From positions 1 to 64,000 of the forward strand of contig JAFTYM010000013.1 in NCBI GenBank assembly GCA_017461585.1: a stretch of 64,000 nucleotides of DNA. Reading direction: 5' to 3'. Both the position numbers and the translations under genes were made by a program. The notes beneath the pieces are model-generated. The model searched no databases and had not been told where the DNA came from. It was given only the letters and a program-made list of their open reading frames with translations. The DNA is from Oscillospiraceae bacterium. GTDB lineage: Bacteria; Bacillota; Clostridia; Oscillospirales; Oscillospiraceae. Positions 33,531 through 41,369 of this stretch are shown here, piece after piece. How positions within the stretch are numbered: the stretch's first letter is position 1; the number at the start of each line of letters is the position of its first letter.

Positions 33531-35414
33531 ATGAAGCTGCCTGTTTACGCCAAGGTAGACCTTACGTCGAAAGCCTGGGAGACTTTTCACATTTCCGAAG
33601 AGTATTTTAAAAAGTACATAGGCGGAAAGTGTCTGGCTGCCCGTCTGCTTCTGGACCTGACAGAGAAAGGTATTGACCCCCTCTCTCCCGAAGCAACGGT
33701 AATTATAAACACATCCCCCTTAAACGGCACAGCCTCTCCCTCTTCCTCCCGTTTTAACATGACCTTTAAAAATGTACTCACAGGGGGCATTGCCTCTTCA
33801 AACAGCGGCGGTCAGTTCGGCGTCATGATGAAGAGGGCAGGCTTTGACGGACTTATCATCACAGGCAAAGCTGAAAAGCCCACCATGCTCGAAATCGTTG
33901 ACGGCACAGTCACCTTCAAAAGCGCGGAAGACCTTTGGGGCATGGACACCGAAGAGACGCAGCAAAAGCTCCCCAAGGCTTACGGCAAAATCGTCATCGG
34001 CACAGCGGGCGAAAACCTGGTGCGCTATGCTTCTGCTGCCTCTGGTGAGCGCATGAGCGGCAGATGCGGAACAGGCGCTGTTTTTGGAAGTAAAAACCTC
34101 AAAGCCATCATCGCCTTCGGCAAAACTCAGCCCGAGGTCGCCCACCCCGAAAAGTTTAAAAAGTTTGTCAAAAAGTGGATAACCTTTATCAAAAACCACC
34201 CCATGACAGGCGATTCTCTGCCCAAATACGGCAGCGCAGGCATCGTAAACAAGGCAAACGCATCCTACGCTCTGCCCACTCATAACTTCAAGTACGGTCA
34301 CTTTGAAAAGGCAGACGCAACCTCCGGCGAAACTCTGGCTGAGACACGCCTTGTGAAAAACAACGGCTGTGTAAGCTGCCCCATTCGATGTGAGCGCCGC
34401 GTTATGATGGAGGGTAAAGAGGTAAAGGGGCCCGAATATGAGACACTTGGTCTGCTGGGTGCAAATATTGACTCGGACGACCTTGACATGGTGCTGAAAA
34501 TCAACTACATGGCAGACGATCTTGGCATGGACACCATTTCCCTTGCCTCAACCATAGCTTTTGCCATGGAGCTTAAAGAGCGCGGCATTGCTGATTTCGG
34601 TGTTGAATTCGGCAAAACCGATAATCTTCCTGAGATCGTTACAAAAATCGCACATCGAGAGGGGATTTACTCAGATCTTGCCAACGGTACAAAGTGGCTC
34701 AGCGAGAAATACAGCGGAGCAGGCTTTGCAATGCACGTAAAGGGTCTTGAAATAGCATCTTATGAGCCGCGCAGAAGCGTGGGTATGGGCCTCGGCTATG
34801 CCACATCAAACCGCGGCGGCTGCCACTTAAACGGCGGATATCTGGCTCTTTTGGAGTCCGTCGGTGTTCTCTCCATCGACCCTCAAAATCCCGGAGCAAA
34901 AGCGCAGCTCTCCGTTTTCATGCAGGACGCGCTGGAAGCTGTCTCCTCAAGTGGAAGCTGCCTGTTCTCGGCACAGACTTTCGTACCCGCTATCCTGTTT
35001 AAAATGGGTCCAAACCACCCTGTAACACGTTTTATCGGCAAAGTCGCCGTACATGTTGGCGGAGTTGTAAACCTTCTTTTAAAGGCAACAAACCTTATAT
35101 GCTTCAACTCCCTGTTCCTGCTGCCTCACGCCGAGAGCCTGCATCTTGTAACGGGGCTAAAAATGAAGACAGGTGATTTTATAGATCTGGGCGAGCGCTC
35201 CTTCAACCTTGAGCGTATGTACAACATCCGCGAAGGTCTTACCACGAAGGACGATACTCTCCCCGAAAGACTTCTCCGCACACGTCAGGACACCAATGAC
35301 ACATCTACGGTCGTGCCCCTTGACAAAATGCTGCCCGTCTACTATAAGACACGCGGCTGGGACGAAAAGGGCGTACCCACGGAAAAGAAGCTGAAAAAGC
35401 TTGGTATCATATAA
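33531..35414 (+). CDS. Aldehyde ferredoxin oxidoreductase, tungstopterin type
   Basis: A 627-residue AOR-family enzyme (tungsten bis-pterin plus one 4Fe-4S) that oxidises aldehydes to acids with ferredoxin, or the reverse. The N-terminal AOR domain (about 1-200) shows NTSPLNGTASPSSSRFNM and GTAGENLVRYAS. The cluster cysteines are in NGCVSCPIRCERR (near residue 280) with a further Cys in SSGSCLFS. The pterin loops GMGLGYATSNRGGCHLNGG are present. Length is typical. Neighbours are an Fe-ADH upstream and a MoaD-like carrier that begins in its stop codon. Confidence 0.93.
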   Translation: MKLPVYAKVDLTSKAWETFHISEEYFKKYIGGKCLAARLLLDLTEKGIDPLSPEATVIINTSPLNGTASPSSSRFNMTFKNVLTGGIASSNSGGQFGVMMKRAGFDGLIITGKAEKPTMLEIVDGTVTFKSAEDLWGMDTEETQQKLPKAYGKIVIGTAGENLVRYASAASGERMSGRCGTGAVFGSKNLKAIIAFGKTQPEVAHPEKFKKFVKKWITFIKNHPMTGDSLPKYGSAGIVNKANASYALPTHNFKYGHFEKADATSGETLAETRLVKNNGCVSCPIRCERRVMMEGKEVKGPEYETLGLLGANIDSDDLDMVLKINYMADDLGMDTISLASTIAFAMELKERGIADFGVEFGKTDNLPEIVTKIAHREGIYSDLANGTKWLSEKYSGAGFAMHVKGLEIASYEPRRSVGMGLGYATSNRGGCHLNGGYLALLESVGVLSIDPQNPGAKAQLSVFMQDALEAVSSSGSCLFSAQTFVPAILFKMGPNHPVTRFIGKVAVHVGGVVNLLLKATNLICFNSLFLLPHAESLHLVTGLKMKTGDFIDLGERSFNLERMYNIREGLTTKDDTLPERLLRTRQDTNDTSTVVPLDKMLPVYYKTRGWDEKGVPTEKKLKKLGII

Positions 35415-35665
35415 TGAATGTTACAGTAAAATATCGCGGTGAATTGAAAGACTTCACAAAACTTTCAGAAGAAACCCTTTCAGCCGCCACAATCTCCGAT
35501 GTTTTAAATCACATAAAGATCACCTACGGAAAAGATGCCCTGAAAACCGCAAAGCGCATGGTCATCGCGGTAAACGGCAAGAGCATACTTCTCCTGAAAA
35601 ACGAAAAAACCACCCTTTCAGACAGAGATATCGTCACATTTCTGCCCATCTGCGGCGGAGGATAA
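35414..35665 (+). CDS. MoaD/ThiS-like sulfur carrier
   Basis: An 83-residue ubiquitin-fold protein ending in Gly-Gly-Gly, the activated C-terminus of MoaD/ThiS carriers that donate sulfur for the pterin dithiolene. It overlaps the AOR stop by one base (TAATG). Such AOR-linked MoaD homologues are thought to serve tungstopterin synthesis for the neighbouring enzyme. Confidence 0.85.
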   Translation: MNVTVKYRGELKDFTKLSEETLSAATISDVLNHIKITYGKDALKTAKRMVIAVNGKSILLLKNEKTTLSDRDIVTFLPICGGG

Positions 35666-35672
35666 AGACAAT

Positions 35673-35711
35673 ACACAGTACTGCATAATCCTGCGGTACT
35701 GTGTTTTTTAT
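35673..35711 (+). terminator. Terminator of the Fe-ADH/AOR/MoaD cluster
   Basis: A 9-bp stem ACACAGTAC/GTACTGTGT with a 14-base loop and a T run. Confidence 0.8.
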
Positions 35712-35808
35712 TTTTCTCTTAAACATTTATTAATCCGATTGACTTAAATCTTTCTTCGCAGTAAAATACAGCCGTTTACAACAAAAACCGCATTTTCAGG
35801 TGAACACT

Positions 35809-37812
35809 ATGTCAACAGCATATAAAACTGCGGCAAGACCGGGCAGAATCAACATCGCTTTCCAAAAGTTTTCAGGATTTTTTGAAAAGCACCCATATTC
35901 TCTCTGCGCCCTTACCGCACTTATTCTCAACTCAATAATCGAAATCTACAGCAGACATTCCATTGCAGATTATATCATCTCATGCTTTAAGTCTCCCTTT
36001 GTATTTTTCTACAGCATAATGATAATAACCCTTACTCTGCTAATATCTCTGCTGTTCACAAAACGCATCTTTGTGTACATGCTCATCTCAACCCTGTGGC
36101 TGGCGCTGGGCATAACAAACGGAACAGTTCTGCTGTTTCGCGTCACTCCTCTGACAGGTGTGGACTTTTCCATAATATGGTCAGTTTTGGGTATTATCGA
36201 GATATATCTCAAGCCATGGCAAATAGTCCTCATCTCCGCTGCCATACTGAGCGCCATTGTTCTTTTGGTGTTTTTGGCGATCAAAACTCCCAAAACAAAA
36301 GCCCTTATCAAAAAAGGTGCATTGAGCATCTTCACTCTCGGGCTCGCCATTCTTCTCGCCACCACCATCGGACTTGAGGCAGGCGCCATTTCGGATGAGT
36401 TCCCCAATCTTGCCGACGCGTACGACGAATACGGCTTTGCCTATTGCTTTGCAAGAAGCGTTTTGGATACAGGCATCAAACGCCCTGACAGCTACGACGA
36501 TACAATGGACAACGTACGGTCGGACATCGAGGATAAAATGGTCTCCAATAACTCTGTCGCCGTTGCAAAGGGCGAAAACCCCAATGTTATCGTAATACAG
36601 CTGGAGTCTTTCTTTGACCCGACTTACATGACGGATTACACCCTTTCAGAAGATCCCATTCCCAATTTCCGCGCACTTAAGGAGACATGCCCTTCAGGCT
36701 TTCTGACAGTTCCCGCTGTGGGTGCAGGTACTGCAAACACGGAATTTGAGGTTCTTACAGGCATGACGCTGGACTTTTTCGGCACCTGTGAGTACCCGTA
36801 TAAAACAGTTCTCAACGACACCGCCACCTGCTCTCTTTGCACAGACCTTAAGTCAAACGGATATGCCGCCCATGCCATGCACAATAATACCGGCACATTT
36901 TATGACCGCGACACGGTCTACTCCTACCTCGGTTTTGACACCTTTACTCCCCTTGAATATATGCTCTCCCCCACCTACAACGAAATAGGATGGGCAGATG
37001 ACAGCGTCCTCACAAACGAGATAATACGCGCCATACACTCAACCGAAGAGCGCGACTTTGTTTTCGCCGTATCCGTTCAGCCTCACGGAAAATATCCCAG
37101 AGAGGAATATAACGGCAGTATTTCGGTAAGCGGCGGCACAGACGAAGGTCTTACCAACGCTGTTGAATATTATGTAAATCAAATCCATGAGGTAGACCTC
37201 TTTATCGGTCAGCTCATAGAAACCTTCAAAAATTTTGACGAGCCTGTTGTGCTGGTTCTTTACGGCGATCATCTGCCCGCACTTGAGCTTGAAAACAGCA
37301 CCGTTTCCACAGGCGATATTTTCAAGACAGAGTATGTGTTTTGGAGCAATTGCAGCATAAAGGCAGAAAGCCGCGACCTTGAGTCCTGGCAGCTGGCACC
37401 GTACATTATGGAGACGCTTGAGCTTGAAGGCGGCCCCGTCACCACGCTCCACCGGGAGTGCGGAGACGATGAGACCTTTATGACCGACCTTGAAGCGCTG
37501 GAATATGACCTTTTCTACGGCGAGTTCAAGATGTTTGACGGTGAAAATCCCTATAAGCCCACAGAAATGCAGATGGGCGCAGTCCCCATTGAGGTCACAG
37601 GCTGGTTTGAAGCTGACGGAAATCTCTACATAAAGGGACGAAACTTCACCGAGTTCAGCAAGGTCTACATAGACGAAAGCGACGAAGAAACCATATTTAT
37701 AAACCGCTTTACTCTTATGGTGCCCAACGTCACATGGGACGGCACAAGCAGCATTACAGTTGCTCAGGAAACAGAAGACGGAATCGTCCTCGGCTGGGCC
37801 GTAAACAAATAA
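35809..37812 (+). CDS. LTA-synthase-like membrane sulfatase
   Basis: A 667-residue protein with five membrane helices (about 25-205) followed by an extracellular sulfatase-fold domain of the lipoteichoic acid synthase family. IQLESFFDP carries the first metal Glu, Thr308 in GAGTANTEFE is the expected nucleophile, and YGDHLP holds metal ligands. LtaS-type enzymes transfer glycerol phosphate from phosphatidylglycerol. The ~75 C-terminal residues add a beta-rich IPT-like domain (VTGWFEADGNLYIKGRNFTEFS). ATG 35809 has AGGTGA five bases upstream; the GTG at 35800 is less likely. Confidence 0.85.
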   Translation: MSTAYKTAARPGRINIAFQKFSGFFEKHPYSLCALTALILNSIIEIYSRHSIADYIISCFKSPFVFFYSIMIITLTLLISLLFTKRIFVYMLISTLWLALGITNGTVLLFRVTPLTGVDFSIIWSVLGIIEIYLKPWQIVLISAAILSAIVLLVFLAIKTPKTKALIKKGALSIFTLGLAILLATTIGLEAGAISDEFPNLADAYDEYGFAYCFARSVLDTGIKRPDSYDDTMDNVRSDIEDKMVSNNSVAVAKGENPNVIVIQLESFFDPTYMTDYTLSEDPIPNFRALKETCPSGFLTVPAVGAGTANTEFEVLTGMTLDFFGTCEYPYKTVLNDTATCSLCTDLKSNGYAAHAMHNNTGTFYDRDTVYSYLGFDTFTPLEYMLSPTYNEIGWADDSVLTNEIIRAIHSTEERDFVFAVSVQPHGKYPREEYNGSISVSGGTDEGLTNAVEYYVNQIHEVDLFIGQLIETFKNFDEPVVLVLYGDHLPALELENSTVSTGDIFKTEYVFWSNCSIKAESRDLESWQLAPYIMETLELEGGPVTTLHRECGDDETFMTDLEALEYDLFYGEFKMFDGENPYKPTEMQMGAVPIEVTGWFEADGNLYIKGRNFTEFSKVYIDESDEETIFINRFTLMVPNVTWDGTSSITVAQETEDGIVLGWAVNK

Positions 37813-37814
37813 AC

Positions 37815-37850
37815 AAAACCTCACTTTTCATTGCGAAAAGTGAGGTTTTT
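37815..37850. terminator. Bidirectional terminator
   Basis: A 12-bp stem (ACCTCACTTTTC with GAAAAGTGAGGT, 5-base loop) with T runs in both directions, between convergent genes ending at 37812 and 37851. Confidence 0.9.
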
Positions 37851-39512
37851 CTATATTCTCTCAAATGTTTCTATGCTGAGTTTTTTATCTGTTTTCTCTA
37901 CCGAGACAGGATTTTTCCAATCGCAGTAAAGCTCGGCAGGTACAGGATCCCAGCAGTAAATGTCCTCCCTCGGCACAAAGTGCGCCGTGTACAGAGGCAC
38001 GCATTGCTCACCGTCCACCACATCGTCAAGGCACAGCGCCGCAAGCTCTGTGACGCAGAAAAACTCAGGCTTTTCAATAAGTCCGTATTTTCTGCCATCA
38101 AACTCAAAATATCCCATAAAAATATCGTTTCTCATGAAAGCGCTTCCGAGGAATGCCCCTGCATTGTCGATCCTGCGTTTGTTTCGGACAACATCAATTG
38201 TCTCGATGCCGTAGTGCTTCAAAAGCGCAAACGCCCCCTCGTCTATCACCTCTCCGGGGATGACCACAGGTATGGCAGGAGGACAGCCCACACCTGCATT
38301 AGCGCAGACACAGCCCAAAGATTCCTCAGCCGCGACCTTTTCCCGGGGCGACATCATCGCCTCACGAATCGTCATTTTCCGCTCTCTCAAAAGCCCCTCA
38401 AGGGGCTTTTTTGCGCTGTAGGCATAAGTATTTTCGCCCAACGCATGAATAACTCTGTCGTAATCTTTTTTCGATGTCTCAGGCGTTACCATGAGCACCA
38501 GAAAATCTGTATCAGAAAATTCACACTCTGCCTTGTGCTCTCTCAGCTTTTCCGCAAGGTCTTCCCCCGTAAGTCCATTGGGAGCGCAGATCGTTATTCT
38601 CAGAGGGTCGGTTTTTTCAAGCTTCCAGCCGTTTTGAGAAAGCTTTTCCTTTGTCTCGCCGCAAAGCGCCGCGGCTTTTACAAGCTTTTCCGCATAACCG
38701 TCCGCAATGTAGGCGTTACACTTATCAAGAGATGTCATAATGAGATAAGACGGGCTGGTAGAGCCGAACATCTCCATGGCTGTTTTGGCACTTTTCGCAT
38801 AAACAGGGTGCAGTCTTTTCGAAAGATGCAGATATCCTCCGCCTGTTAAAACAGGCAGAGTTTTATGGGCGGAGTCGCAGCACATATCCGCCCCCAAGTC
38901 TATAGGATGCTGCGAAGGCTGCAGAAACTTAAGATAAGCCCCGTGGGCATTGTCCACCAAAAGGAGCGTTCCGTTTCTGCGGCACACATCAGAAATGGCG
39001 GCAATATCCGCCTGTCCGCCCAGATAGTCAGGACTTGTGATATACACGGCAGCAGCAGGTCTTTCTAAACTCTGCAGCGCTTTTTCCACGCTTTCCGCAG
39101 TAATACTGCAGGAGCAGAGAGAGCGCAGGTCCCCTTCGGGATAGAGCCAGCATACGTCAAAGTCCAGCATGGCAGCGGCATAGATAAACGCCTTATGCAC
39201 GTTTCTCGCAGCAACTATAACAGGTTTTCCATACCTGTAATTCTGCACAGCAAGATAAAGCATTGCGCGAATGCTCTGGCTTGAGCCGCCTGCGGAATAA
39301 AAGGTGTGTCCGCTTTCAAAAAGAGAAGCCGCATTTGCCTCGCTCTCGGCGATGATACCCTCGTACTCATAGAGATTGCCCGCACCTTTTATCTCCGTGA
39401 TATCCCAATTTTCCACGCCCAAAGCACCCGCACCTTTGTGTCCCGGCATGTGCAGGCGGGAAATATCGTTACCTATGTAATTTTCAATAAAATCAGCAAT
39501 AGGTGTTTTCAT
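37851..39512 (-). CDS. Orn/Lys/Arg decarboxylase family protein
   Basis: A 553-residue PLP enzyme of the aspartate-aminotransferase-fold basic amino acid decarboxylases (Bacillus SpeA/YaaO type). N-terminal LHMPGHKGAG, the pyridine-binding LLVDNAHGAY, and SAHKTLPVLTGG with Lys217 as the PLP Schiff-base residue are clear. A C-terminal domain follows residue about 400. The substrate (arginine, lysine or ornithine) cannot be told. It begins three bases after the SCIFF maturase gene, so it is co-transcribed with the RiPP genes. Confidence 0.88.
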   Translation of the reverse strand: MKTPIADFIENYIGNDISRLHMPGHKGAGALGVENWDITEIKGAGNLYEYEGIIAESEANAASLFESGHTFYSAGGSSQSIRAMLYLAVQNYRYGKPVIVAARNVHKAFIYAAAMLDFDVCWLYPEGDLRSLCSCSITAESVEKALQSLERPAAAVYITSPDYLGGQADIAAISDVCRRNGTLLLVDNAHGAYLKFLQPSQHPIDLGADMCCDSAHKTLPVLTGGGYLHLSKRLHPVYAKSAKTAMEMFGSTSPSYLIMTSLDKCNAYIADGYAEKLVKAAALCGETKEKLSQNGWKLEKTDPLRITICAPNGLTGEDLAEKLREHKAECEFSDTDFLVLMVTPETSKKDYDRVIHALGENTYAYSAKKPLEGLLRERKMTIREAMMSPREKVAAEESLGCVCANAGVGCPPAIPVVIPGEVIDEGAFALLKHYGIETIDVVRNKRRIDNAGAFLGSAFMRNDIFMGYFEFDGRKYGLIEKPEFFCVTELAALCLDDVVDGEQCVPLYTAHFVPREDIYCWDPVPAELYCDWKNPVSVEKTDKKLSIETFERI

Positions 39513-39515
39513 AAT

Positions 39516-40895
39516 TTAGTCGTCCATATCCTCGGCAGCTTTTATCATAATTGCGCACTCCATGCGCTTGCGGAACAGCTCACAGCCGGGCTCGTAAATG
39601 CCGCGGATAGAGCCTGATGCATGATATGCATTGGCTGCACAGCCGCCTGAGCAGTAAAGCTTTGCCCAGCAGGTCTTGCACTCCTCACGGGAGTATGCGT
39701 TACAGCTTCTGAAATCATCGCGGAGAGCGTCATTTGTAACGCCGTTCCATATATCGCCCAGCTTATACTCCTCTTCACCCACAAACTGGTGGCAGGGATA
39801 AAGGTCTCCCCAGGGAGTGACAGCCATGTATTCCGTTCCCGAACCACAGCCGGAAATGCGCTTATATACGCATGGACCGTCTGTCAGGTCTATCATGTAG
39901 TGATAGAATGTGAAGCCTCTGCCCTCTTTGCCTCGCTTGATCATTTCCTTGGCTAAGATCTCGTACTGCTCTTTTACGATCTCCAGATCTTCGGGAGTGA
40001 GTGCTGCAGGATCATCTGGAGCGCAGACAACAGGCTCCATGCTGAGCTCCTTAAAGCCCAGATCCAGCATGTGGAAAATATCCTTTGTAAAGTCAGGGTT
40101 TGCGTGGGTAAATGTGCCGCGCATATAGTAGTTTGCACCGCCGCGAGATTCAACCAGCTTCTGGAACTTGGGCACTATCTTGTCATAGCTGCCCTTTCCT
40201 GCGTGGTCAACACGCTTTAAGTCGTGAATTTCTTTTCGTCCGTCAAGGCTTAAAACCACGTTGCTCATCTCGCGGTTTGCAAAGTCGATAACATCGTCGT
40301 CTATAAGAACTCCGTTTGTTGTAAGGGTAAAACGGAAATTTTTGTTGTGCTGCTTTTCAACGCTTCTGGCATATTCAACCAGCTGCTTTACAACGTCCCA
40401 GTTCATTAAGGGTTCGCCGCCGAAGAAGTCGACCTCAAGATTTCTGCGTGTGCCCGAATTTTCAATAAGGAAATCCAGGGCGCGCTTGCCCACCTCAAAG
40501 CTCATAACTGCGCGCTCTCCGTGGTATTTGCCCTGAGATGCAAAGCAATAGTCGCAGTTTAAGTTGCAGGTGTGGGCAACGTGAAGGCAAAGCGCCTTTA
40601 TTACATTACCGGAGCGTGCCTTGAATGTACCCGCCTTGTCCTCAAATGTGTCGGGAGTGAAGAGCTTGCCCGCCTCTGTAAGGGTGTGGATATCCTCAAT
40701 GCAAAAGCGCAGCTCCTCTTCGGTCACGTCTTCTCTGTGACCGTATTTTGCCATCATCTCGGAAACAAGCTCATCCTCTGTTCTATCATGGAACAGCTCT
40801 ATCATGTCGTAAGCCACCTCGTCCACAACGTGGATAGAGCCTGAGCAGGTGTCCAGAACGATGTTATATCCGTTTAATTTATACTGGTGTACCAC
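39516..40895 (-). CDS. scfB: SCIFF peptide radical SAM maturase
   Basis: A 459-residue radical SAM/SPASM enzyme that installs thioether crosslinks in the SCIFF peptide encoded just upstream. The SAM cluster motif CNLNCDYC (CxxxCxxC) is near residue 108. A C-terminal SPASM region holds the auxiliary cluster cysteines (CHQF, CNAYSREECKTCWAKLYCSGGC, GCELF, MEC). An N-terminal ~90-residue domain, likely the precursor-recognition RRE, precedes it. The start is GTG at 40895, giving the usual VHQYKLNGYNI beginning with GGAGG eight bases upstream. The in-frame ATG at 40904 abuts the binding site. Confidence 0.95.
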   Translation of the reverse strand: MVHQYKLNGYNIVLDTCSGSIHVVDEVAYDMIELFHDRTEDELVSEMMAKYGHREDVTEEELRFCIEDIHTLTEAGKLFTPDTFEDKAGTFKARSGNVIKALCLHVAHTCNLNCDYCFASQGKYHGERAVMSFEVGKRALDFLIENSGTRRNLEVDFFGGEPLMNWDVVKQLVEYARSVEKQHNKNFRFTLTTNGVLIDDDVIDFANREMSNVVLSLDGRKEIHDLKRVDHAGKGSYDKIVPKFQKLVESRGGANYYMRGTFTHANPDFTKDIFHMLDLGFKELSMEPVVCAPDDPAALTPEDLEIVKEQYEILAKEMIKRGKEGRGFTFYHYMIDLTDGPCVYKRISGCGSGTEYMAVTPWGDLYPCHQFVGEEEYKLGDIWNGVTNDALRDDFRSCNAYSREECKTCWAKLYCSGGCAANAYHASGSIRGIYEPGCELFRKRMECAIMIKAAEDMDD

Positions 40896-40922
40896 TATGG
40901 GCATCCTCCGTTTCATAAACAT

Positions 40923-40953
40923 AAAAATGCCGCCAATTCAGGCGGCATTTTTT
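40923..40953. terminator. Attenuator/terminator hairpin between SCIFF peptide and maturase
   Basis: A 10-bp stem AAATGCCGCC/GGCGGCATTT (6-base loop) followed on the minus strand by TTTTTAT. It lies after the peptide gene and before the maturase. It should lower read-through so that the precursor is made in excess over the enzyme. Confidence 0.75.
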
Positions 40954-40965
40954 AACATAAGTTAC

Positions 40966-41103
40966 TTATTTCTCGCACTTCTGGTTTGCAACGCCGCAGC
41001 TTGTCTTGCAAGCGGACTGGCAGGATGTCTGGCACTCGCCGCAGCCGCCGTTCTTTGCGCTTTCGCAGAGGTCACGAGTATTGAGAGTCTTAATTCTTTC
41101 CAT
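40966..41103 (-). CDS. scfA: SCIFF ranthipeptide precursor
   Basis: A 45-residue peptide, read directly from the DNA. It starts MERIKTLNTRDLCE, then has the conserved GGCGECQTSCQSACKTSC core, and ends NQKCEK. Cysteines are at 13, 21, 24, 28, 32, 36 and 43, seven in total: the six of the SCIFF signature plus Cys13 in the leader. The product is a ribosomal peptide modified by the radical SAM enzyme downstream to give Cys-to-alpha-carbon thioether bridges. GGAG lies eight bases before the ATG. SCIFF loci are near-universal in Clostridia; proposed roles include cell-cell signalling. Confidence 0.95.
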   Translation of the reverse strand: MERIKTLNTRDLCESAKNGGCGECQTSCQSACKTSCGVANQKCEK

Positions 41104-41164
41104 ATTTCATTCTCCATTCTCTGAGTAGATTACTTTTAAACGGCATAGTCGCCTAGTTTTAATT

Positions 41165-41193
41165 AGAATACCACAGGGGACTTTACAAGTCAA
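41165..41193 (-). promoter_or_regulatory. Promoter of the SCIFF operon
   Basis: Minus strand TTGACT (41188-41193), 17 bp, TATTCT (41165-41170); 62 bases separate the -10 from the precursor start codon. Confidence 0.65.
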
Positions 41194-41369
41194 GATATTT
41201 GAACTTTACAGCAACGTTTTGACGCTCTTCAGCTTTGTGCTTTTTCCACAAAACCAAATGTTCGATTTTATGCAAACATACAAATATAAAAAATTTTGAA
41301 AATAAATGTCACCTTTTGCCCTTTTCGCGACATATACAAGTAGAAGCAATTTTTTCGGAGGTGCAAATA

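Noticed and set aside
37734..38849. 371-codon plus-strand frame overlapping the decarboxylase gene
   Set aside because: Antisense to a conserved PLP enzyme. It crosses the bidirectional terminator and has no known motif.
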